From Ekhidna sp. (GTDB lineage Bacteria; Bacteroidota; Bacteroidia; Cytophagales; Cyclobacteriaceae): 5,229 nt of DNA. The notes under the pieces are model-generated. The model was not told where the DNA came from and did not search any database. It was given only the letters and a program-made list of their open reading frames with translations. Below, piece by piece: positions 1 to 4,744 of the stretch; within the stretch, counting starts at the first letter, position 1; every line of letters starts with the position of its first letter. The translations under genes were made by a program, and so were the position numbers. Location: positions 8,065 to 13,293 of the forward strand of contig JAPPDO010000347.1 in NCBI GenBank assembly GCA_028821635.1. Reading direction: 5' to 3'.

Positions 1-1157
1 ATTTCTCCGGTTTCAACCTCATCCTCTTCGGTAAAAGTATAGTTGTCAATAGTCGTACTTATCTCCTTGACTTTGAATGGAGTAAGGAAGCCATCATTAA
101 TTCCTGACTTTAATGAATAACTATAAATCGGGTCTCCAAAATACTTGTAAGTATTTCCATTTACATCTCTTTTAGGCGTGGCGGTTAAGCCAAGCTGGAC
201 TGCGAGACTGAAGTATTCCATGATAGCCCTCCAACTGCTCTCATCATTTGCTCCGCCCCTATGACACTCATCAATGATGATGAAGTCGAAGAATTCTTCC
301 GGATATTCACCAAAGTGTGGAGTTTCACCGGGACCACTCATGAATGTTTGGAAAATAGTGAAGAAAATGCTGCCATTTTTAGGTACCCTCTTCTTTTTTC
401 TAATTTCATCCGGAGCGATTCTAACCAACGCATCTTCATCAAAAGCATTGAAGGAATTGAATGCTTGATCTGCCAAGATGTTTCGATCTGCCAGAAATAG
501 TATTCTGGGACTTCTTTGACCATCCCTTTGCAGGTTCCATTTAGCATGAAAGAGCTTCCATGCTATTTGAAAGGCGATTGCAGTTTTTCCGGTTCCTGTA
601 GCTAAAGTGAGTAGAATACGGTCTCTCCTCTCCGCTACGGCCTCAAGAACCTTTGTGATTGCATTGTCCTGATAGTATCTCGGATCCCAACCACTTCTGT
701 GTTCAAACGGTACGCTGAATAATCTTTCTTTCCAATCTGCTATCTCCCTTTTGTACCGTTCTTTCGGTGAGGGGAAGGTCATTTCCCACAGTTCATCCGG
801 TGAAGGGAACTGCTCCACATCTCCTTCAGTCCCCTTCTCCATATCAATCCCATAGATTTTCAAACCATTGGTGCTGTAAGCATATCGGATATTTAGCCTG
901 TCTGCATAATCTTTCGCCTGTCCCACTCCTTTAGTGTAGTAGCTATCTCTGGCCTTAGCTTCAATAACGCCTATTCTTCTGTTTTTATATTCAAGAATAT
1001 AGTCAGCCCTGAGCGGCTGTGACCGTCTGTTTTGGCCAATGATCCGGCCTTGAGTAATTGAAACCTGCTTGTGCACACGACTTCCCTCCACTACTCCCCA
1101 GCCCGCTTTTTTCAAAGCCGGTTCAATGTAATCGAGTTCCGTTTGTGCTTCGTTCAT
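1..1157 (-). CDS. hsdR: Type I restriction enzyme R subunit (HsdR), N-terminal 385 residues; 3' end beyond the window
   Basis: This is the restriction subunit of a Type I R-M complex, which translocates DNA with ATP and cleaves it. The reading frame is open from an ATG at 1157 to the window edge with no stop. An N-terminal PD-(D/E)XK nuclease domain is visible: D52 in RADYILEYK, then E66-A-K68 in GVIEAK. A superfamily 2 helicase core follows, with motif I ATGTGKT at 186-192, the DEAD-box variant DECH at 296-299, and motif III TATP at 325-328. The second RecA-like lobe and the C-terminal HsdM/HsdS-binding part lie outside the window. The start overlaps the stop of the GxxExxY gene by ATGA, which points to translational coupling. 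No Shine-Dalgarno is seen. The catalytic motifs visible are intact, so nothing here suggests inactivation. The family call is firm; exact subtype is not settled. Confidence 0.96.
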   Translation of the reverse strand, partial: MNEAQTELDYIEPALKKAGWGVVEGSRVHKQVSITQGRIIGQNRRSQPLRADYILEYKNRRIGVIEAKARDSYYTKGVGQAKDYADRLNIRYAYSTNGLKIYGIDMEKGTEGDVEQFPSPDELWEMTFPSPKERYKREIADWKERLFSVPFEHRSGWDPRYYQDNAITKVLEAVAERRDRILLTLATGTGKTAIAFQIAWKLFHAKWNLQRDGQRSPRILFLADRNILADQAFNSFNAFDEDALVRIAPDEIRKKKRVPKNGSIFFTIFQTFMSGPGETPHFGEYPEEFFDFIIIDECHRGGANDESSWRAIMEYFSLAVQLGLTATPKRDVNGNTYKYFGDPIYSYSLKSGINDGFLTPFKVKEISTTIDNYTFTEEDEVETGE

Positions 1158-1193
1158 TTGTCGGAATCGGGATTTACAGCATGAAAGAATTTA
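1154..1193 (-). repeat. Diverged partial copy of array-unit sequence at the GxxExxY stop / hsdR start
   Basis: Aligned with 2403-2442 of unit 2, about 31 positions agree with one single-base gap, including the 10-bp core ATCGGGATTT. The gap converts GACAAAATG of the array into GACAAATGA, giving the GxxExxY stop and the overlapping hsdR ATG. Read as protein, KFFHAVNPDSDK matches KFHYSANPDTDK without gaps. The match is weaker than that at the hsdS end. Confidence 0.6.
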
Positions 1194-1570
1194 TCTGAAT
1201 TATATTTTGGATTAAATAATAGCTTGTATTCCAAACTCTTACCTCCAAAATTTATCAATAATCCGGTAGGGAAATCATACGCAACGGTATAATTCTTAGC
1301 CTGAGCCAGGTGCACATCTTCAAGTTTTACAAGTGCTTTCAATTCCACCACCACGCTGTCTGCTACGACAAAATCAGCCCTGCGGGTGCCTACATCTATG
1401 CCTTCATAATAAACCGTATGTTCCTTTTCCCTTTCAAAGCCTAATTCGGCGCGCTCCAGCTCAATAGCCAAACAACGCTGATAAATTACCTCTTGAAATC
1501 CGGGTCCCAATGAATTGTGCACTTTCATGGCGCATCCAATGATTCGATAGGTAAGGTCATTCTTTTTCAT
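1154..1570 (-). CDS. GxxExxY family protein (PD-(D/E)XK nuclease-like, PDDEXK_3), within the hsd operon
   Basis: A 138-residue protein with the family signature G24-F-Q-E27-V-I-Y30, inside LGPGFQEVIYQRC. A nuclease-like core follows: D66 in RRADFVV and E77-L-K79 in VVVELKA, with Q90 in HLAQAKNY. This matches the PD-(D/E)XK arrangement of the GxxExxY/PDDEXK_3 family. Cellular function is not established to my knowledge. The gene starts 7 nt after the hsdS stop and its TGA overlaps the hsdR ATG, so it is almost certainly co-expressed with them. Its last 12 residues, KFFHAVNPDSDK, lie beyond the conserved core. They resemble a phrase encoded in one frame of the upstream repeat units (KFHYSANPDTDK in unit 2, 7 of 12 identical). 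The C-terminus therefore looks repeat-derived. A nuclease, a nickase or an accessory factor for the R-M complex are all possible. Confidence 0.9.
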   Translation of the reverse strand: MKKNDLTYRIIGCAMKVHNSLGPGFQEVIYQRCLAIELERAELGFEREKEHTVYYEGIDVGTRRADFVVADSVVVELKALVKLEDVHLAQAKNYTVAYDFPTGLLINFGGKSLEYKLLFNPKYNSDKFFHAVNPDSDK

Positions 1571-1577
1571 ATACAGA

Positions 1578-2279
1578 TTAAGGCTCTGCGGCTATGCTCA
1601 AATCCTGTTCATCCTTAAATACTGCTAATCTTGTTTCTGACACCTTCTCCCGAGTCAACTCACCACTAAACGCCTTCTGCAAAATAGACTTTTTCAGTTC
1701 TTCAAGAGATTGTAATTGCGATGAGTATGACTGATGAAGCTGCCCCAACTCAGCAGATAAAGAATCCAAGACAGAGACCATTTGTTCTTGTTCGGGAAGA
1801 GGGGGAAGGGGGATTTGATATTTCTTTAAATCGGTCAATGTAAGATTATTGATATTTACTCCATCAGTTAATCTATTGATGTATTTCTTGTAGTCTTCGC
1901 TTATTAGATTGTAAAATAGATATTTTGGGTCGATCTCACTCTTAGGAACAATCTGACCAATAAAACCTCCAAAATAATAACCCAAATCAGTTTCGATGAA
2001 TGCTACTTTACCTAGATGTTCTTTACTACCACTTGAAAAACAAATTAATAAGGCACCTTTCTGTACTCTGTATTTATCATCAATGGCTAAATCGTTTCGC
2101 AAATATTTTAGCTCTTCTAAAATAAGTTTATTGGTTGTTAGGTCAATGTTTGTAGCCCTCAGAACAATGCTGTTTGAAATATCAACAGTATCCTTTCCTG
2201 AATATGTCAAACCCCTTTGCACATCACAGACTTCTCCGAGATTGGTTATAACCCACCCTTCTCTCATATCATCTCCCAT
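1578..2279 (-). CDS. hsdS: Type I R-M specificity subunit (HsdS), half-length with a single target-recognition domain
   Basis: The specificity subunit chooses the DNA sequence for methylation and restriction. The 233 residues hold one target-recognition domain (about 5-155, starting EGWVITNLGEV). A conserved segment IPLPPLPEQEQM (about 156-167) and a helical coiled-coil spacer (about 168-205, ending SILQKAFSGELT) follow. Typical HsdS has about 400 residues with two TRDs and two spacers, so this is a half subunit. It could act as a homodimer on a palindromic bipartite site, or be a truncated survivor. The first ATG (2279) gives MGDDMREGW. The second (2267) gives MREGW, sits one T after a mini-ORF stop, and has GGGAG just upstream. 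The MGDD extension is encoded by repeat DNA, so 2267 is likely the ancestral start. The tail after FSGELT (SETRLAVFKDEQDL) is nearly identical to sequence in the repeat array. Confidence 0.93.
   Translation of the reverse strand: MGDDMREGWVITNLGEVCDVQRGLTYSGKDTVDISNSIVLRATNIDLTTNKLILEELKYLRNDLAIDDKYRVQKGALLICFSSGSKEHLGKVAFIETDLGYYFGGFIGQIVPKSEIDPKYLFYNLISEDYKKYINRLTDGVNINNLTLTDLKKYQIPLPPLPEQEQMVSVLDSLSAELGQLHQSYSSQLQSLEELKKSILQKAFSGELTREKVSETRLAVFKDEQDLSIAAEP
1600..1642 (-). repeat. Copy of array-unit sequence forming the 3' end of hsdS
   Basis: These 43 bp match 2596-2638 in array unit 3 at 41 positions and unit 1 (2342-2384) at 40. They are in the same orientation as the array and are read in the same frame as the mini-ORFs, giving SETRLAVFKDEQDL. 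They lie past the normal end of HsdS (FSGELT). Recombination between this copy and one in the array would remove the hsdS body. Confidence 0.88.
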
Positions 2280-2389
2280 TTTGTCTGTATCGGGATTTGC
2301 AGAATAGTAGCATTGGCAGAATGTTGGTTTGCCCCTCTTCTAAATCCCGTCCATCCTTAAATCCTGCTAATCTTGTTTCTGACATTTTT
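2263..2389 (-). repeat. Array unit 1 (type A, 127 bp), adjoining hsdS
   Basis: On the minus strand it encodes, from ATG 2394 to TGA 2269, a 41-residue ORF starting MRKMSETRLAGFKDGRDL. Bases 2342-2384 match the hsdS 3' end (1600-1642) at 40 of 43 positions. A second frame reads SANPDTDK and runs without a stop into the hsdS frame at MGDDMREGW. The unit differs from the others by an A-to-G change that turns the usual ATGAGAG into ATGGGAG upstream of hsdS. Confidence 0.93.
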
Positions 2390-2516
2390 CTCATATCATC
2401 TCTCATTTTGTCTGTATCGGGATTTGCAGAATAGTGGAATTTGCAGGATATTAGTTTGCTCCTTTTCTAAATTCGGTCTATCCTTAACTCCTGCTAATCT
2501 TGTTTCTGACATTTTT
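2390..2516 (-). repeat. Array unit 2 (type B, 127 bp)
   Basis: Encodes a 41-residue ORF from ATG 2521 to TGA 2396, starting MRKMSETRLAGVKDRPNL. Type B differs from type A by GVKDR in place of GFKDG and by ILQIPL in place of ILPMLL. It contains two copies of ATTTGCAG 17 bp apart (minus-strand CTGCAAAT). Its alternative frame KFHYSANPDTDK is the best match to the GxxExxY C-terminus. Confidence 0.93.
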
Positions 2517-2643
2517 CTCATATCATCTCTCCTTTTGTCTGTATCGGGATTTGCAGAATAGTAGCATTGGCAGAATGTTGGTTTGCTCCTCTTCTAAATC
2601 CTGTCCATCCTTAAATCCTGCTAATCTTGTTTCTGACATTTGC
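2517..2643 (-). repeat. Array unit 3 (type A, 127 bp)
   Basis: Encodes a 41-residue ORF from ATG 2648 to TGA 2523, starting MRQMSETRLAGFKDGQDL. Bases 2596-2638 are the closest match to the hsdS 3' end (41 of 43 against 1600-1642). The ATG seen before GAGATGATATG in other units is AGG here, leaving AAGGAGAG ahead of the next mini-ORF start, which resembles a Shine-Dalgarno sequence. Confidence 0.93.
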
Positions 2644-2753
2644 CTCATATCATCTCTCATTTTGTCTGTATCGGGATTTGCAGGATGTTGGTTTACTCTT
2701 TTTCTAAATTCCGTCTATCCTTAACTCCTGCTAATCTTGTTTCTGACATTTTT
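2644..2753 (-). repeat. Array unit 4 (type B, 110 bp, decayed), adjoining hsdM
   Basis: Compared with unit 2 it lacks 17 bp. The loss is exactly what slippage between the two ATTTGCAG copies of unit 2 would give. Its ORF, from ATG 2758 overlapping the hsdM stop, ends early at TAA 2693-2695 after 21 residues (MRKMSETRLAGVKDRRNL...), because a CAA codon of unit 2 is TAA here. This makes it the most degraded unit. Confidence 0.92.
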
Positions 2754-2754
2754 C

Positions 2755-4218
2755 TCATATCATCTTCCGTACTAAATTAAGAATCTTACTCGTCTCCTCA
2801 TCCCGTTGCACCATCTCATCTAATATCTCTCCCGGGCTTCTTAGAGGAGCGTCCTCAGGTTTATTCGGATTTCTCACACTTAAATCAATCGTTTTTTCAT
2901 CAATATCCCCGACTTGTATTGTCCATGATTTTTCACTTTCTTCTTGCTTGGCAGATAACCTGACAAACTCTTCTAAGTCCTGATCATTCAATGGATTGGT
3001 TTTGCCCATGTTGCGTCCCGGGTCAAGTTGGTAATACCATATTTTCTTCGTTGGTTCACCTTTTTTAAAGAACAGCACCACGGTTTTCACGCCTGCACCT
3101 AAAAAGGTACCGCCGGGCATATCCAGCACAATATTCAGCTTACAGGTTTCCAGTAAGTATTTTCGTAAAGAGACAGATGCACTGTCGGTATTGCTCAAGA
3201 AGGTATTTTTAATCACAATAGCGGATCTCCCTCTTGCTTTCAATGACTTTATAAAATGTTGCATGAACAGGAAGGCGGTCTCACTGCTTTTGATATCGAA
3301 ATTTTGCTGTACTTCTTTTCGCTCTTTCCCTCCAAAGGGCGGATTTGTTAGGATGACATCATAACGATTTTTCTCCTGAATATCTCTAATACTTTCACCC
3401 AGCGTGTTGGTATGGATAATATTGGGAGCCTCTATACCGTGAAGGATCATGTTCATAATTCCAATCACATACGCTAGGTTCTTTTTCTCTTTGCCAAAAA
3501 ACGTCTTTTTCTGAAGTATTTTGAGGTTATCAGTCGTTTGCTCCATTCGATCATAGAGGTGCTGATAAGCCTCGCATAAAAAGCCGGCACTTCCTACAGC
3601 CGGATCATAAATCTTTTCACCAATCTGAGGATTAATGACCCTAATCATCGCCCGAATTAGTGGTCTTGGGGTATAATACTGTCCTCCATTTCGACCGGCA
3701 TTACCCATGTTCTTGATCTTAGTCTCATAGAGATGGCTTAGTTCGTGTTTATCTTTTGTTCGTCGGAATGGCAGCTCATCGGCTAACTCAATAACCTCCC
3801 GAAGGTTGTAGCCGCTTTGAATCTTATTCTTGAGTTCGGAGAAGATTTCACCGATTTTGTATTCAATGGTTTGTGCATTCTCCGCCCTCCGCTTGAATCC
3901 TGCCAAATACGGGAACAGTTTCAAATCTACAAACTCGACTAAATCCGAACCGGTTTTGGTCTTGTTGTAATCCAACTTTCCATCAGCATCTTTAGGCATA
4001 GCCCAATTTGTCCAGCGATATTCTTCATTTAGTATGAATACATAGCCTTTACCAAGTAAAGCTGCCCCGTCTGCTCGGTCTTTTTCCAAGTCATCTAAAT
4101 ATCTGAGGAACAGTACCCATGAGGTTTGTCCAATATAATCCAGTTCACTATCTGCTCCAGCATCTTTATAAAGAATATCATCAATATTTTTAAAAGTCTG
4201 TTCAAGCACAATATGCAA
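2755..4218 (-). CDS. hsdM: Type I R-M DNA methyltransferase subunit (HsdM), N6-adenine type
   Basis: The modification subunit transfers a methyl group from S-adenosylmethionine to adenine in the site chosen by HsdS, protecting host DNA from HsdR. The protein has 487 residues. An N-terminal helical domain (about 1-165) begins LEQTFKNIDD, followed by NAGRNGGQYYTPRPL (about 173-187). The SAM-binding motif I is YDPAVGSAGFL (204-214) and the catalytic motif IV is NPPF (292-295). The C-terminal helices end in RKMI. The start is TTG at 4218: no ATG exists upstream before the in-frame stop, and the residues after it align with my memory of the usual N-terminus of this family (MxxxLEQTFKNIDD). The TGA stop overlaps an ATG (ATGA) that opens the repeat-encoded mini-ORF chain leading to hsdS. 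All key motifs are intact, so methylation activity is expected if HsdS is functional. Confidence 0.96.
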   Translation of the reverse strand: MHIVLEQTFKNIDDILYKDAGADSELDYIGQTSWVLFLRYLDDLEKDRADGAALLGKGYVFILNEEYRWTNWAMPKDADGKLDYNKTKTGSDLVEFVDLKLFPYLAGFKRRAENAQTIEYKIGEIFSELKNKIQSGYNLREVIELADELPFRRTKDKHELSHLYETKIKNMGNAGRNGGQYYTPRPLIRAMIRVINPQIGEKIYDPAVGSAGFLCEAYQHLYDRMEQTTDNLKILQKKTFFGKEKKNLAYVIGIMNMILHGIEAPNIIHTNTLGESIRDIQEKNRYDVILTNPPFGGKERKEVQQNFDIKSSETAFLFMQHFIKSLKARGRSAIVIKNTFLSNTDSASVSLRKYLLETCKLNIVLDMPGGTFLGAGVKTVVLFFKKGEPTKKIWYYQLDPGRNMGKTNPLNDQDLEEFVRLSAKQEESEKSWTIQVGDIDEKTIDLSVRNPNKPEDAPLRSPGEILDEMVQRDEETSKILNLVRKMI

Positions 4219-4230
4219 TTTAGGTTTTAA

Positions 4231-4260
4231 CCAATTTAGTCTAATAGTTCGGTAAGCAAT
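4231..4260 (-). promoter_or_regulatory. Candidate promoter for the hsd operon
   Basis: On the minus strand TAAATTGG (4238-4231) is one base off the Bacteroidota -7 consensus TAnnTTTG. ATTG ends 18 bp upstream of it, close to the usual spacing of the -33 TTTG element. A transcript from here would have a leader of only a few bases before the TTG at 4218. The placement is right but the match is imperfect, so this is a weak prediction. Confidence 0.3.
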
Positions 4261-4268
4261 AATTTACA

Positions 4269-4333
4269 AAAGAACCATCAAACTATTGGAGCAAGAACTG
4301 CAACGCTACAAAGACAAATTCGGAGAGATTTAG
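4269..4333 (+). pseudogene. Orphan 3' end of an XRE-regulator gene (truncated copy)
   Basis: Bases 4269-4332 equal 5061-5124 at 63 of 64 positions (only 4288 differs), and the frame closes with TAG where the intact gene has TAA. It encodes the last ~21 residues of the regulator, RTIKLLEQELQRYKDKFGEI. Protein-level similarity continues weakly a few residues upstream (IYKR against LYER) and an in-frame TAA stands at 4253-4255. There is no DNA-binding part left. It lies between the hsdM promoter region and the terminator at 4351, as if a tandem regulator copy was mostly deleted when the hsd operon arrived or was rearranged. Confidence 0.85.
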
Positions 4334-4350
4334 TGAAGGAGTCATCAATC

Positions 4351-4384
4351 AAAAAAAAGCAGGAAGCGGTCTCCCACTCCCTGC
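4351..4384 (-). terminator. Intrinsic terminator (minus strand)
   Basis: Read on the minus strand, 4384-4359 forms an 11-bp stem (GCAGGGAGTGG with CCGCTTCCTGC) with no mismatches, two pairs being G-U. The loop is GAGA, a GNRA tetraloop. Eight T follow at 4358-4351. On the plus strand the two G-U pairs become A-C mismatches and the A-run precedes the stem, so the direction is clear. It follows the secreted-protein remnant and would shield the hsd promoter region from leftward read-through. Confidence 0.88.
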
Positions 4385-4402
4385 CTTTCTATAAATAAAA
4401 CA

Positions 4403-4580
4403 TTAAACACGGACATCTGCTCTAAAAGCACTCTCGTTGGCAGCAGAATCTAATATCCACGCCTGACCGCTTCCGAGAGCGTACCTAAATTTTATTTTAG
4501 GTTGAGCAGAAACACTCAATACTACCATTGCCAGCAATATTGAAGATGTTGCTTTTAGTTATCATTCTTGTCATAGTCAT
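4403..4580 (-). pseudogene. Frameshifted remnant of a gene for a secreted or outer-membrane protein
   Basis: From ATG 4580 the frame reads MTMTRMITKSNIF and soon stops. Skipping one A in the AAAA run just upstream of GCAACATC joins this start to an open frame ending at TAA 4403-4405. The combined product of about 58 residues starts MTMTRMITKATSSILLAMVV and continues LSVSAQPK, a convincing Sec signal peptide with cleavage after SVSA or SVSAQ. Only about 33 residues follow (KIKFRYALGSGQAWILD... to FRADVRV), too short for a usual outer-membrane barrel, so a body may also have been lost. A 7-bp inverted repeat (ACCTAAA/TTTAGGT, 4483-4502) lies just after the signal sequence. An unshifted alternative is a 41-residue ORF from ATG 4528. 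The intact terminator downstream supports a former real gene. I do not recognise the family. Confidence 0.6.
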
Positions 4581-4733
4581 TTTGATAGACGGCCGTAAAT
4601 TCTTTTCATAAAATAGTTGGCCGCTTCATATTTTTTCCGTTTTAGCTTTATTATTGCTCGCAAAGAAATTCAATTCAATAATCAGAAATAAACTTTTTGC
4701 CTAATATCTTATAACAATCCGATAATAATTTAT
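4581..4733. other. AT-rich intergenic region between the secreted-protein remnant and the XRE gene
   Basis: No coding frame is supported here. It should hold divergent promoters for the two flanking genes, but I find no convincing -33/-7 pair on either strand. A 7-bp inverted repeat ATTATTG (4650-4656) / CAATAAT (4676-4682) and a short CGGCC/GGCCG pair are present; both could be chance. Confidence 0.5.
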
Positions 4734-4741
4734 TAGCTTTG
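4734..4741 (+). promoter_or_regulatory. Candidate -7 element (TAGCTTTG) before the XRE gene
   Basis: A perfect match to TAnnTTTG, but it ends only 3 bp before the ATG at 4745, so transcription would begin at or inside the start codon (leaderless) or translation would begin elsewhere. No clear -33 TTTG lies at the right distance. It may be chance in an AT-rich region. Confidence 0.25.
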
Positions 4742-4744
4742 ATT

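Larger units (their letters stand above)
2269..2758 (-). other. Chain of four abutting mini-ORFs running from the hsdM stop to the hsdS start
   Basis: The mini-ORFs run 2758-2693 (21 aa), 2648-2523 (41 aa), 2521-2396 (41 aa) and 2394-2269 (41 aa). The first overlaps the hsdM TGA as ATGA. The last three end in TGA followed by a single T and the next ATG, and the final one hands over in the same way to ATG 2267 of hsdS. Only the gap after the truncated first ORF (2692-2649) breaks the chain. I do not recognise the peptide beyond its similarity to the HsdS tail, and the type A/B differences are mostly non-synonymous, so it may not be selected as protein. The arrangement could still carry ribosomes from hsdM to hsdS. 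Whether the peptides are made is unknown. Confidence 0.35.
2263..2765 (-). repeat. Tandem direct-repeat array (4 units, A-B-A-B, plus a short partial copy) between hsdM and hsdS
   Basis: Four head-to-tail units each begin, on the plus strand, with CTCATATCATCT: 2263-2389, 2390-2516, 2517-2643 (127 bp each) and 2644-2753 (110 bp). A partial copy at 2754-2765 is the hsdM stop region itself. Units 1 and 3 form type A and units 2 and 4 form type B, so the array grew by copying a 254-bp A-B pair. Each unit, read on the minus strand, holds a stretch matching the hsdS 3' end, a stretch resembling the GxxExxY 3' end with the next ATG, and the GATGATATGAG junction found at the hsdM stop and hsdS start. 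It occupies the place where the missing half of hsdS might be expected. Spacers of constant content and the unit length exclude a CRISPR array. Confidence 0.95.

Noticed and set aside
261..547. Short ORFs on both strands at 261-500, 274-468 and 338-547
   Set aside because: They overlap the helicase core of hsdR, whose motifs are intact in the other frame.
1996..2724. Plus-strand ORFs over hsdS and the array (1996-2307, 2373-2561, 2500-2724), the last two sharing MFLTFFSYHLSFCLYRDLQN
   Set aside because: They are antisense to hsdS or arise because the repeat is open in that frame. The shared peptide is just the repeat read backwards, with no recognisable domain or start signal.
2263..2765. 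CRISPR array
   Set aside because: Units are 110-127 bp and homologous along their whole length, with no unique spacers and no cas genes nearby.
4362..4474. 10-bp inverted match GGAAGCGGTC (4362-4371) / GACCGCTTCC (4465-4474)
   Set aside because: One half belongs to the terminator stem, the other to the remnant coding sequence. Ten-base matches arise by chance in a window of this size.
4650..4682. ATTATTG/CAATAAT inverted repeat as operator for the XRE protein
   Set aside because: Seven AT-rich bases with a 19-bp spacer are easily found by chance, and no clear matching two-arm site occurs at the hsdM promoter.
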